This document shows positions 43,377 through 51,869 of a stretch of 64,000 nucleotides of DNA, one piece after another. The notes under the pieces were generated by a model. That model saw nothing but the letters and a program-made list of their open reading frames with translations, did not search any database and had not been told where the DNA came from. Within the stretch, counting starts at the first letter, position 1, and every line of letters starts with the position of its first letter. Location of the stretch: positions 682,001 to 746,000 of the forward strand of contig NZ_CP069178.1 in assembly GCF_016812035.1 (NCBI RefSeq). Direction: 5' to 3'. This DNA comes from Bulleidia sp. zg-1006 (GTDB lineage Bacteria > Bacillota_I > Bacilli_A > Erysipelotrichales > Erysipelotrichaceae). A program made the translations under genes and the position numbers.

Positions 43377-45686
43377 TTACACCAAAGTTTCCTTTAAGAC
43401 ATCATGCACTTGTTTCACCGGAATAAAAGTAATATCTTTCTTCACCAGTTCTGGTACTTCTTCTAAATCACGTAAATTCTTTTCCGGAATTAAAATAGTA
43501 TGAATACCAACTCGATGAGCCGCTAAAGATTTTTCTCTTAAACCGCCAATCGCTAAAACATTTCCCCGCAAAGTCACTTCCCCGGTCATCGCAATATCTT
43601 TGCGCACTGGTCGATTTGTAATGGCAGATACTAAGGCGGTTGTTAAAGTTATCCCGGCACTTGGTCCATCTTTTGGAACAGCTCCTTCTGGTACATGAAT
43701 ATGAATATCGTGTTGTTCAAAAAACTTTGGATCAATCTTAAATTCATCTGCATGAGCTTTCACATAGTCTAAAGCGATATGGGCGGACTCTTTCATAACA
43801 TCACCTAATTGCCCAGTAATGATTAAACCACCTTTACCCGCAAAAAAGTTAACTTCAATTTGTAAAACATCGCCACCAAATTGAGTATAAGCTAGACCGG
43901 TTACCACACCAACTTCATTTTTCTTTTCTTTAGAACCATAATCAAAGATTGGTTTACCAAGCCATATTTCAATTTTAGATTTCGTCATGGTTAAAGATTT
44001 CTTATTTTCATTTAAAATTTCCAAGACTGTTTTGCGACAAAGGCTACCTATCAAACGCTCTAATTGACGAACACCGGCTTCACGTGTGTAATGACGAATG
44101 AGATATAAGATTTCTTTATCTTTGAGCTTAAATTGCGATGGTTTTAAACCATTCGTTTTAACCTGTAAAGGAATTAAATGTTGACGAGCAATCTCCACCT
44201 TATCCACCTCGGTATACGATGGCAATTCAATGATTTCCAAACGATCTCTTAAAGGAGCCGGAATGTTTTCCAAATAATTAGCGGTCGCAATGAACATAAC
44301 TTTGGATAAATCATAAGCTTCTTCCAGATAATGATCAGAGAATTGAGCATTTTGTTCAGGATCTAAGACTTCCAGTAAAGCATCACTTGGATCACCTTTG
44401 TAATCAGCGCCTAGCTTATCAATTTCATCAATTAGGAAAAGTGGATTGATGAATTCCGCTTTACGCATACCTTGAATAATACGACCTGGCATGGCACCTA
44501 AATAAGTACGACGATGACCGCGAATTTCCGCTTCATCTTTCACCCCACCCACCGACATTTTAACAAACTTGCGATGCATGGCGTCCGCAATACTTTTGGC
44601 TAAAGAGGTCTTACCAACTCCCGGTGGTCCAACCAAACAAAGAATTGGTGCTTTCAAAGAGTTCGTCATCTTCTTGACAGCTAAATATTCCATCACTCGA
44701 TCTTTAACTTTTTCCAGACCATAATGACGGGCATCCAAGGAAGCACGAACTTCTTTCAAATCTTCTAAATCCTCTGTTTCTTGCCACCAAGGTACATTCA
44801 AAAGCCATTCAATATAGTTTCGCGATACAGAGGTTTCCCCACTACCCGCCGGCATCATTTCATAACGTCGCAATTCTTCCAAGGCTTTCTTCTTAATCGA
44901 AGAGGGATATGGTCTTGAATTAATCATTTCTCTAAAGTTATCCGAATCATCTTCCGAACTGGGAACATCGCCCAATTCCTCACGAATGGCTTTAAGTTTT
45001 TCTCGCAAATAAAATTCACGTTGATTATCATCAATGCGATCTTTCACCTTCTCATTAACAAATTGTTCGACTTCACCATATTTTAAAGCCTTATTTACTT
45101 CTTCTAATAAATAGTATAGACGATCGTTAATATGACCTAATTCCAATAAATATTGACGAGATTCTGGTTTAAACAAAAAGAATTGTCCACATAAATCCGT
45201 AAATTCATCTGCCGCAATGCCGGTGTTGACTTGTTCAATCGCAGATACAGGAAATAAATCACTCAATTGTGGTAATTGACCAATTGTATCCATAAGTTTA
45301 TGGACAAGAACTTCTTCTTCATCATCACTACTCGCAGCGAGAGGTTGAATTTCAATGGCTGCCATTTGGTAACCATCCATCATCTTTACCTCTGTTAAGC
45401 CGGCTCGATCCAGACCTTGGAAAGTCACTCTTAAAAAGCCCTCTTTTTGACGAACAGATGTCACTTTAGCTAAAGTTCCCATTGTATAAACATCTTCTTG
45501 GCTTGGTTCATCAATCATAATGTCTTTTTGACACACCAAAAAGATTAATCCTTCAAATTTCTCATTAGCTATTTCAACGGATTTTATGGATAAGGCACGA
45601 CCTACTTCAATATCCACTTTATTGTGGGGAAATAAGACAATACCACGAGTAAAAACCGCTGGAACATGAATCAAAGATTTTTTCAT
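43377..45686 (-). CDS. lon: ATP-dependent protease Lon
   Basis: 769 residues. LON N-terminal domain (1-200), helical linker, AAA+ module with GPPGVGKTSLAKS (Walker A) and FLIDEIDK (Walker B), and the protease domain with KDGPSAGITLTTAL (catalytic Ser) and a Lys in the following GEVTLRGNVLAIGGLREK. All motifs intact. Upstream SD AAGGAGG. A terminator separates it from tig. Confidence 0.97.
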   Translation of the reverse strand: MKKSLIHVPAVFTRGIVLFPHNKVDIEVGRALSIKSVEIANEKFEGLIFLVCQKDIMIDEPSQEDVYTMGTLAKVTSVRQKEGFLRVTFQGLDRAGLTEVKMMDGYQMAAIEIQPLAASSDDEEEVLVHKLMDTIGQLPQLSDLFPVSAIEQVNTGIAADEFTDLCGQFFLFKPESRQYLLELGHINDRLYYLLEEVNKALKYGEVEQFVNEKVKDRIDDNQREFYLREKLKAIREELGDVPSSEDDSDNFREMINSRPYPSSIKKKALEELRRYEMMPAGSGETSVSRNYIEWLLNVPWWQETEDLEDLKEVRASLDARHYGLEKVKDRVMEYLAVKKMTNSLKAPILCLVGPPGVGKTSLAKSIADAMHRKFVKMSVGGVKDEAEIRGHRRTYLGAMPGRIIQGMRKAEFINPLFLIDEIDKLGADYKGDPSDALLEVLDPEQNAQFSDHYLEEAYDLSKVMFIATANYLENIPAPLRDRLEIIELPSYTEVDKVEIARQHLIPLQVKTNGLKPSQFKLKDKEILYLIRHYTREAGVRQLERLIGSLCRKTVLEILNENKKSLTMTKSKIEIWLGKPIFDYGSKEKKNEVGVVTGLAYTQFGGDVLQIEVNFFAGKGGLIITGQLGDVMKESAHIALDYVKAHADEFKIDPKFFEQHDIHIHVPEGAVPKDGPSAGITLTTALVSAITNRPVRKDIAMTGEVTLRGNVLAIGGLREKSLAAHRVGIHTILIPEKNLRDLEEVPELVKKDITFIPVKQVHDVLKETLV

Positions 45687-45704
45687 AAAACCTCCTTCTT
45701 CTTA

Positions 45705-45734
45705 GAAAAATAAGGCGCTTAGTTGCACCTTATT
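45705..45734 (-). terminator. tig terminator
   Basis: AATAAGGTGC / GCGCCTTATT stem with a six-base loop, then TTTTTC on the - strand. It lies between tig and lon and includes the tig stop region. Confidence 0.8.
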
Positions 45735-47067
45735 CCTTCTCTACGCTCTTCTTTGTGCTTTTTACTTTTGAACTTGCTTTTTTAGTTTTAGGAGCAACTT
45801 TCTTAGCATTTTCTTTCACAAAATCATACGCTTTCTTATTCACAACATCACGACTCAACATTTCCTTTGAAATCATAGCTTTAACTTGGTCAACTTCCAT
45901 GTTGTATTGACTAGCGATGCTTGCATATTCTTTTTCAATTTCTTCATCACTTGGAGTCAAGTTTTCCGCTTTAGCGACGGCTTCTAAAGCCAAACGTAAA
46001 GTAACCGTCTTTGTTGCATTTGCACGATAACCTTCTTTTAATGACTCTGATGTTTGACCCATCATTTGTAAATAAGAAGTCAAAGACATACCATATTGTT
46101 GAATTTGTTGAGTAAGCTGGTTTACTTGATTCTGAACCTCATCATCCACCATGATATCCGGTAGTTCAACTTCTGTATTTGAAATTAAAGCGTCCATCAA
46201 AGCCGTTTCAGCCTTTTCATCTGTCGCACTCTTCTTTGAGCTTGTTAGACGATCTTCAATCATTTTATGCAATTGTTCAACATTTTCAACTCCGGGGGCG
46301 TTGATATCTTGTGCAAAATCATCATTTACTTCGGGTAGCTTCTTGACTTTCACTTCATTAACTTTTACTTTGAAGACAACTGGAGCACCGGCTAAATCCG
46401 CTACATGATAATCTTCAGGGAAGCTTAGTTCAACATCCTTTTCTTCACCGGCTTTCATGCCAATCAATTGATCTTCAAAGCCGGGAATGAAAGAACCTGA
46501 ACCTAAAATCAAATCATAGCTATCAGCCTTACCACCTTCAAAAGCAAGCCCATCCTTGAATCCTTCATAATCAATGTTTACAGTATTACCTTTCGTGGCC
46601 TTACCTTTTTTAATCTCCAGTTCAGCGTATTGTTCACGCATACGATCTAATTCAGCTTTGATTTCCTTTTCCGAAACACTAACTTCCTCTAATGGATAAT
46701 CTAACCCTTTGTAAGACTTAACTTTTGCTTCCGGTTGAACAGCGAATGTATAAACCACTTCAGCCTTTTCACTATCCATTGACTTAATATCCAATTGTGG
46801 TTGACTAATTGGTGCTAATTTTGTTTCTTCCAAAGCTTTTTTTAACCATTCATTCGCATTGGATTGAACGGCTTCTAAATAGCGTTCATTTTCAGAAATT
46901 TTCTTTTCCAACATGACCTTAGGCGCTTGGCCTTTACGGAAGCCGGGTAAGGTAATATTGCTGACTAATTTGTTGAAAGCTTTCTTAATAGCTTTCTGCC
47001 AAACTTCTCCTTCAACCACAACGCTTAAATCCCCTGTGGATTTTTCTTTTAATATCCAGTTTGCCAT
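45730..47067 (-). CDS. tig: Trigger factor (peptidyl-prolyl isomerase chaperone)
   Basis: 445 residues. It receives nascent chains at the ribosome exit. Ribosome-binding domain with the signature LPGFRKGQAPKVM (about 40-52), PPIase domain (about 155-240, with GNTVNIDYEGFKDG), and helical C-terminal arms. The last 25 residues are a Lys/Ser-rich tail. SD AAGGAGA before ATG 47067. A CIRCE-like element and a TTGACA promoter lie upstream, so heat-shock control by HrcA is likely. Confidence 0.96.
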   Translation of the reverse strand: MANWILKEKSTGDLSVVVEGEVWQKAIKKAFNKLVSNITLPGFRKGQAPKVMLEKKISENERYLEAVQSNANEWLKKALEETKLAPISQPQLDIKSMDSEKAEVVYTFAVQPEAKVKSYKGLDYPLEEVSVSEKEIKAELDRMREQYAELEIKKGKATKGNTVNIDYEGFKDGLAFEGGKADSYDLILGSGSFIPGFEDQLIGMKAGEEKDVELSFPEDYHVADLAGAPVVFKVKVNEVKVKKLPEVNDDFAQDINAPGVENVEQLHKMIEDRLTSSKKSATDEKAETALMDALISNTEVELPDIMVDDEVQNQVNQLTQQIQQYGMSLTSYLQMMGQTSESLKEGYRANATKTVTLRLALEAVAKAENLTPSDEEIEKEYASIASQYNMEVDQVKAMISKEMLSRDVVNKKAYDFVKENAKKVAPKTKKASSKVKSTKKSVEKE

Positions 47068-47097
47068 AATTTCTCCTTATTTCATTTTCGCTAGTCC

Positions 47098-47103
47098 AGT
47101 ATA
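47098..47103 (-). promoter_or_regulatory. Second -10 candidate upstream of tig
   Basis: TGTTATACT on the - strand forms an extended -10 (TATACT at 47098-47103), about 30 bases before the tig start codon. A convincing -35 is not visible. Confidence 0.45.
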
Positions 47104-47129
47104 ACAAATTTTTAAGCACTTGAGTAGAT

Positions 47130-47156
47130 TTAGCACTCTTTTATGAAATCTGCTAA
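47130..47156 (-). promoter_or_regulatory. CIRCE-like HrcA operator upstream of tig
   Basis: TTAGCACTC, nine bases, then ATCTGCTAA. The CIRCE consensus is TTAGCACTC-N9-GAGTGCTAA, so 15 of 18 positions match with the exact N9 spacing. It lies directly after the -10 box of the promoter at 47158-47186, the usual repressing position. Confidence 0.7.
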
Positions 47157-47157
47157 T

Positions 47158-47186
47158 AGATTATTAAAAAGTGCAGTATCTGTCAA
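47158..47186 (-). promoter_or_regulatory. tig promoter with CIRCE
   Basis: On the - strand: -35 TTGACA (47181-47186), a 17-bp spacer and a weak -10 TAATCT (47158-47163). The promoter sits in the last codons of the DUF3196 gene. Confidence 0.55.
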
Positions 47187-47871
47187 GACATGAGCCTATT
47201 TTTTCTTCCAAAATGAGAACTTCTTGATAAAGCTTTCCATCATCCATGTAAGAGGAAATTGTTTCTAAAGTATTTAGGGCTAAAATCTTTCCTTCTTCTT
47301 GGTCATAATGCAATGGTAAAAACACGTAACAATCGTGAATTAATTGATGCATACATAGCTCTAAGAAATCAGGATGATTATTTTCTAGCCATATTTTTAG
47401 ATATTTTCTTGCTTCCAGAAAACCCGCACTCAAAGAAACAGGAATGATTTCTTCTGGCCAAAATACATATTCAACTCCTTCTTTAACATAATGAAATTCT
47501 TCTCGAATACCTTGCTTGGCTAATCCTTCGATTAATAATGAAGCCGCTTCTACATTGGGACTATTTTCTAAAAAGCTTTTTAATTCCGGTATTAAATCAC
47601 GTAGATTACGACTTAATAATTGATTGACTGCTTGCATCTGAAAATCAGCCTTCCCTTTTAACATAGTTAATAAGCGCTCTAAACTTATTTCAATATCTTC
47701 TTGATGAAGATGGGATTTTACCTCTTTTTCTAAGACTACTAATTTTTTTTCGACATCCATTGGAATATAAGGCATATTCAATTCTTTTCTGATTAAGAAT
47801 TGGGCTTCTTCGTATTCCTGTTTATGAATTGCCTCTTGGATTTGTTCTAAAACTTCATCGTAATAGTTCAT
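47164..47871 (-). CDS. DUF3196-like helical (TPR-type) protein
   Basis: 235 residues. All-helical protein beginning MNYYDEVLEQIQEAIHKQEYEEAQFLIRKEL (in parts), which resembles the DUF3196 family of Mollicutes and Erysipelotrichia; function unknown. ATG 47871 follows GGAGG closely. The longer open frame runs back through the tRNA gene and is not coding. The SD abuts the T run of the tRNA terminator, so its translation may depend on readthrough of that terminator. Confidence 0.75.
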   Translation of the reverse strand: MNYYDEVLEQIQEAIHKQEYEEAQFLIRKELNMPYIPMDVEKKLVVLEKEVKSHLHQEDIEISLERLLTMLKGKADFQMQAVNQLLSRNLRDLIPELKSFLENSPNVEAASLLIEGLAKQGIREEFHYVKEGVEYVFWPEEIIPVSLSAGFLEARKYLKIWLENNHPDFLELCMHQLIHDCYVFLPLHYDQEEGKILALNTLETISSYMDDGKLYQEVLILEEKIGSCLDRYCTF

Positions 47872-47880
47872 TTTTCCTCC

Positions 47881-47914
47881 AAAAAAGAAACCGTCGATTA
47901 ACATATCGGCGGTT
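47881..47914 (-). terminator. tRNA-Arg terminator
   Basis: AACCGCCGAT / ATCGACGGTT (one mismatch) with a short loop, then TCTTTTTT on the - strand. It ends immediately before the SD of the DUF3196 gene. Confidence 0.75.
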
Positions 47915-47919
47915 AAGTA

Positions 47920-47993
47920 CGTCCTCGAAGAGATTCGAACTCTTGACCACACGCTTAGAAGGCGTGAGCTCTATCCAGCTGAGCTACGAGGAC
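47920..47993 (-). tRNA. tRNA-Arg (anticodon UCU)
   Basis: Acceptor arms GTCCTCG and CGAGGAC pair fully. The D arm is AGCTCAGCTGGATAGAGCT. The anticodon stem CACGC/GCGTG encloses CTTCTAA, giving anticodon TCT. The T loop is GTTCGAATC. The discriminator is G and CCA is not encoded. It reads AGA and AGG codons. Confidence 0.95.
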
Positions 47994-48002
47994 AGCATAA
48001 TA

Positions 48003-48031
48003 ATTATACTAAAGGATAAAACTCTTTTCAA
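48003..48031 (-). promoter_or_regulatory. tRNA-Arg promoter
   Basis: On the - strand: -35 TTGAAA (48026-48031), a 17-bp spacer and -10 TATAAT (48003-48008), ten bases before the tRNA 5' end. Confidence 0.88.
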
Positions 48032-48160
48032 TAACTATTTTTATAAAAGTAGGATTGTTTTTTAAAACTCAAGTTTTTTAAAATTAAAAAGAAAACAATT
48101 CCATCTGACAATTTCATTTTACAATCTATCTATTAAAAATTCTTTCTGTTCCCTATCATA

Positions 48161-48550
48161 CTATTTCTTATGATGTTTGAAATAATCCCGTTTTATCACA
48201 AAATAATACAGAGTCAACAATCCTATTAATGGAGGAATAAACCGAAAATCTATATACTCTGTAATGGCTTTCGGCCTGGTAAAAATTCCCTGAAGTTTGT
48301 CCCCTTTCAAATAAGAATAATATAGCAATGCACCGATAAAGGCGAACATTCCATTAACAAAAATCGACAACATCATTACCCTGACTTTCTTCCAGTCTCT
48401 ATCCTTTTCAAAATATCCTACAAGGAATATGGAATATAACGCAGGAATTACAATCGGAATTATTCCGACATCCGTAAACCGCCAAAATTTCGCATCTTGA
48501 AAAGCTATTGGAATAAATTCATACTTCATACTCAAATACAATAAACACAT
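48161..48550 (-). CDS. Small membrane protein, third gene of a three-gene cluster
   Basis: 129 residues with about three hydrophobic helices (near 25-45, 58-78 and 105-120) and a basic C-terminus (HHKK). No family recognised. ATG 48550 overlaps the preceding stop by one base (TAATG), so the two are coupled. Codon choice and base composition differ from the surrounding housekeeping genes, which suggests acquired DNA. Confidence 0.65.
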   Translation of the reverse strand: MCLLYLSMKYEFIPIAFQDAKFWRFTDVGIIPIVIPALYSIFLVGYFEKDRDWKKVRVMMLSIFVNGMFAFIGALLYYSYLKGDKLQGIFTRPKAITEYIDFRFIPPLIGLLTLYYFVIKRDYFKHHKK

Positions 48551-48711
48551 TAGTACCCCGTAAGCAAATTCATACCTAAGACATACCTAATTAGCCGACT
48601 TTTAAGCCTCTCTAAAATAACTTTTGTAAACGCAAACAATATAACAGCATTTGCGACTAAAATACCAAGTGAAATACCAAGTGAAATGATATTTGCAGTA
48701 AAAATATTCAT
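48550..48711 (-). CDS. Very small membrane protein, second gene of the cluster
   Basis: 53 residues, one long hydrophobic helix (about 8-30) and a basic C-terminal part. ATG 48711 is preferred because GAGGA lies seven bases upstream; an in-frame ATG at 48732 with a weaker AGGA is possible and would give 60 residues. No family recognised. Confidence 0.55.
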   Translation of the reverse strand: MNIFTANIISLGISLGILVANAVILFAFTKVILERLKSRLIRYVLGMNLLTGY

Positions 48712-48747
48712 ACAAGTTTCCTCAATCTGCATTAATCTATCCTATCT

Positions 48748-49041
48748 CTAATAAAGGACTTCCTTACACATCATAATAATCAGCGGGAGAACTATGATTC
48801 CAATAAAAAGTATAACATACTCCAATCTCATCCCGTATACCGTATGTTTTACTTCTTTTCGGTTCAAATATTTTGAGAGAAAGAAATTAATTCCCGTGAT
48901 GGCAATATGAAACAACAATAGAGCAGTATATTGTTGCTTTTCCATTTTAAAAAGATAGGGACTAAGTTTGCTTAAAAGCAACAAACCTCCAAAATAATCC
49001 ACGACTACAATAATAAGTCCATATCCACTAAAGTTTATCAT
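48748..49041 (-). CDS. Small membrane protein, first gene of the cluster
   Basis: 97 residues with three hydrophobic segments (about 7-25, 37-56 and 72-92). SD GGGAGGA precedes ATG 49041. No family recognised. The three genes are short, hydrophobic, closely spaced and probably encode a membrane complex or an immunity- or transport-type module. That role is inferred from layout only. Confidence 0.65.
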   Translation of the reverse strand: MINFSGYGLIIVVVDYFGGLLLLSKLSPYLFKMEKQQYTALLLFHIAITGINFFLSKYLNRKEVKHTVYGMRLEYVILFIGIIVLPLIIMMCKEVLY

Positions 49042-49109
49042 TTTCTATTCCTCCCAATCTTTGTAATTCCGATTCCTTCCCTATTTTTATTGTAATAAGT
49101 AAAACAATA

Positions 49110-49580
49110 TTATTTATCAAATCTACGAATTTCTTTTTGCATAATCTTTCCTTGATCAATCACAATATAAGCATAACTGGCTTCTGACATGTCACGATTA
49201 CCATAAGGATGCGAACTACCTGGATTAACACAATCCACACCTTGATAATGACTAATCAAAGGAATGTGTGTATGCCCATAACAAGCCAAGGCACAAGCAA
49301 GCTGTTTCGCTTCTTTCGCTACAAATTCATCAATTGGATAAGGCTTCTTATCCCCATGGCATACCAATATTTTCAAACCCTCAATTTTAACAATTCTTTG
49401 TTTAGGAAGGTCTAATGAGTCATCATTATTCCCTTTTACCTGGATAAAGTTAGGTGTTTCCTCTAAACTTAACTGTGTATCACCACAATGAATGTATATT
49501 GCATTAGGATACATGGTTTGAACTGAAAGACAATTTTTTATTTCTCCGTGATTATCGCTGACGACAATAATTTCTTGCAT
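49110..49580 (-). CDS. YfcE/MJ0936-type metallophosphoesterase
   Basis: 156 residues. A calcineurin-like phosphodiesterase. The metal motifs are IIVVSDNHG, IHCGDTQ, VKGNNDD, VCHGDK and CYGHTHIP, with the final metal region VNPGSSHPYG, all in the family order. The substrate is unknown; small relatives hydrolyse phosphodiesters. ATG 49580 follows AAGGA; the upstream in-frame TTG is too close to that SD. Confidence 0.88.
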   Translation of the reverse strand: MQEIIVVSDNHGEIKNCLSVQTMYPNAIYIHCGDTQLSLEETPNFIQVKGNNDDSLDLPKQRIVKIEGLKILVCHGDKKPYPIDEFVAKEAKQLACALACYGHTHIPLISHYQGVDCVNPGSSHPYGNRDMSEASYAYIVIDQGKIMQKEIRRFDK

Positions 49581-49714
49581 AAATATCAATTCCTTTTTAT
49601 CATAATACTATATTAAAGTTTGGAAGGTAAATTTATACAGGAGATACCAAAGTGGATTTTGTATATCTTTGTATTTTTATCATTTCTAATTTTATTGTAT
49701 AAAAGGAGGTAATG

Positions 49715-50083
49715 ATGGCACAAAAACTACTATGGATTGCCTATGGTATTGCCCTACTTGTTCTCTTTTACTTGCTTATTCAAATTCTTTTACGGCTCGT
49801 TAAGATTGCGAAAAGTGCCATGAAACTTCAACCAAGCCTCAATCATTTACAAGCTTTCCAACAACGCTATCAACAATTTCAATCAGAACGAGAAGAAAAA
49901 GAAAAAGTGAAGCTAGAAAAAAGAAAAAACTTCGCTCGGATAGCATTACCAATTCTATTTGCGATTCAAGCACGTAAAAAAGCGGATGACTTACACGGCT
50001 TTAAGGGTTATAAAGAAGCTTATAAACGCTATACAAAAGAAAATCCAAATAAAGCTTTACTTGCTGCCATAAGAAAGCGATAA
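49715..50083 (+). CDS. Small membrane-anchored protein of unknown function
   Basis: 122 residues. One N-terminal membrane helix (about 5-28), a coiled-coil-like Gln/Glu/Lys region (about 45-75), then a basic C-terminal part (RKKADDLHGFKGYKEAYKRY). ATG 49715 is five bases after AGGAGG; the adjacent ATG 49712 is too close. It is one of three + strand genes on this arm, convergent with uvrC. Confidence 0.65.
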   Translation: MAQKLLWIAYGIALLVLFYLLIQILLRLVKIAKSAMKLQPSLNHLQAFQQRYQQFQSEREEKEKVKLEKRKNFARIALPILFAIQARKKADDLHGFKGYKEAYKRYTKENPNKALLAAIRKR

Positions 50084-50107
50084 GAGGATGACATCAATCA
50101 TCCTCTT
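50082..50107. terminator. Convergent terminator between the 49715 gene and uvrC
   Basis: AAGAGGATGA / TCATCCTCTT with a six-base loop. T5 follows on the + strand. The uvrC stop codon (50094-50096) lies in the loop. The - strand T run is weaker. Confidence 0.8.
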
Positions 50108-51869
50108 TTTCATGTAAATTTTCATACAGAAGGCGTGCCGGTTCACTTGGAATAACTTGTTCAATGTCTTCCAATGTGGATTGCTTTAAATTTGTAAAAT
50201 TACCAAAGGACTTTAATAGTAATTTCTTACGCTTTGGTCCAATTCCCTCTATCTCATCTAAGATTGATTTTGTTTGGGCTTTCAAACGAAGCTGGCGATG
50301 ATAAGAAATTGCTGCTCGATGTACTTCATCTTGCATTCTCGTTAGAAGGAAGAATAAAGCGGAATCCTTCGCTACATCTAATTCTTTACCATTACTGTCC
50401 ATTATCGCTCTTGTATTATGATGATCATCTTTAACCAAACCCATAATGTTAATTTTATCTAATAAATCCAATTGACCTAAAATTTCTTTTGCGGCTTCGA
50501 TTTGACCCCAACCACCATCCACTAAAATACCATCTGGAAGTCGACTTCCTTCTTTTAATAAACGGAAATAGCGACGATATAAGACTTCTTTCATGGAATC
50601 CACGTCAGAATTTTTGGTGTGTAATTTAAATTTACGATACGATTTACGATCTTCTTTTCCATCTTCATAGACCACACATGCAGCGACTGTAAAAGCACCT
50701 GAAGTATGTGAATTATCAAATAATTCAACTCGATTCATTTCCTTACCAGCCAGTTTACTTAAATCATTGACAGCTTGCTCACGCATTGAATCTTGGCGAT
50801 TGACAGCATTAAACTTTAAATCCAATTGCTGTTTAGCGTTATGCAAACACATATCTACCAAGCGAACTTTATAACCCCGCCGGGGTTGAAAGATAGGGAT
50901 ATCCAAAACTTCTTTTAAAGCTTGCACATCCATATCCTTACTTAAAACCAATTCCCTAGCCGCCGGATGCTCTTGGTAATACCGGATTAAGAAAGATTCA
51001 AAGGCTTCTTGTGCATCTCCATACAATGGTCTCAAACGAAATTCTTTATTTAAAATAGTACCTCGGCGAACTAAGAAACCCGCTATCGCAATATACCCAC
51101 GATCCACTACATACGCAAACACATCTCGATCACCACGATTATCTTTTTCAATGTTTTGTTGATTACGGACAATGGAATGGATGGATTCTAGCATTACTTT
51201 ATACTCTTGTGCTTGTTCATAACGCATATTTTGAGCCGCTTCCAACATTTTAACTTGTAAATTTTCTTCCACTTCTTTCGTATCCCCATTTAAAAAGCGT
51301 TGAACCCCTTCTGACATTTCTTCATAAACTTTAGGCTTAATATCAAATTCACAAGGTCCTAAACATTGCCCTAAATGATAATACAAACATACTTTCTTGG
51401 GCATAATCGTACAACGTCGAAAGGGATAAAGATTTTGTAAAACCCTTAAGGTATTCTTAGCCGCTGTTACATCAGGAAAAGGTCCAAAATAACGAGCCTT
51501 TTTATCTTTCTTTGTGTCTCTAGCCATCAATAAACGAGGGTATTTCTCTTTCGTTAATTTAATATATGGATAGCTGGAATCATCAATAAATTGAATGTTA
51601 TATTTCGGACGATATTTCTTAATTAAATTGATTTCTAACACTAAGGCTTCTTTTTCACTAGCTGTCACTATGAAATCAAAATCATCAATGTTAGAAACCA
51701 TTTTCGTCGTTTTAAAATCATGTGCTCCAACAAAGTATTGATTCACACGATTATGCAAATCCTTAGCCTTACCGACATAAATGATTTCACCAAATTTATC
51801 TTTCATTTGGTAAGAACCGGGTTCATGAGGTAATTCTGCCAACTTAGCTTTGATGTATTCTTTGTTCAT
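50094..51869 (-). CDS. uvrC: Excinuclease ABC subunit C
   Basis: 591 residues. It makes both incisions in nucleotide excision repair. N-terminal GIY-YIG domain (PGSYQMKDKFGEIIYVGKAK, about 16-35), a Cys cluster CxxxC...CLYYHLGQCLGPC, UvrB-binding UVR motif (about 195-230), RNase H-like C-terminal nuclease (ELFDNSHTSGAFTVAACVV, VDGGWGQIEAA) and tandem HhH (EIEGIGPKRKKLLLKSFG). Complete. The start overlaps mutS2 by four bases. Confidence 0.97.
   Translation of the reverse strand: MNKEYIKAKLAELPHEPGSYQMKDKFGEIIYVGKAKDLHNRVNQYFVGAHDFKTTKMVSNIDDFDFIVTASEKEALVLEINLIKKYRPKYNIQFIDDSSYPYIKLTKEKYPRLLMARDTKKDKKARYFGPFPDVTAAKNTLRVLQNLYPFRRCTIMPKKVCLYYHLGQCLGPCEFDIKPKVYEEMSEGVQRFLNGDTKEVEENLQVKMLEAAQNMRYEQAQEYKVMLESIHSIVRNQQNIEKDNRGDRDVFAYVVDRGYIAIAGFLVRRGTILNKEFRLRPLYGDAQEAFESFLIRYYQEHPAARELVLSKDMDVQALKEVLDIPIFQPRRGYKVRLVDMCLHNAKQQLDLKFNAVNRQDSMREQAVNDLSKLAGKEMNRVELFDNSHTSGAFTVAACVVYEDGKEDRKSYRKFKLHTKNSDVDSMKEVLYRRYFRLLKEGSRLPDGILVDGGWGQIEAAKEILGQLDLLDKINIMGLVKDDHHNTRAIMDSNGKELDVAKDSALFFLLTRMQDEVHRAAISYHRQLRLKAQTKSILDEIEGIGPKRKKLLLKSFGNFTNLKQSTLEDIEQVIPSEPARLLYENLHEKEDD

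Noticed and set aside
47872-47952. Longer DUF3196 protein reading through the tRNA gene
   Set aside because: The extension lies in the tRNA and its terminator; ATG 47871 has a strong SD.
47920-49041. tRNA-integrated genomic island
   Set aside because: The three unusual genes lie on the 5' side of the tRNA, no duplicated tRNA 3' end or integrase is present; kept only as possible foreign genes.
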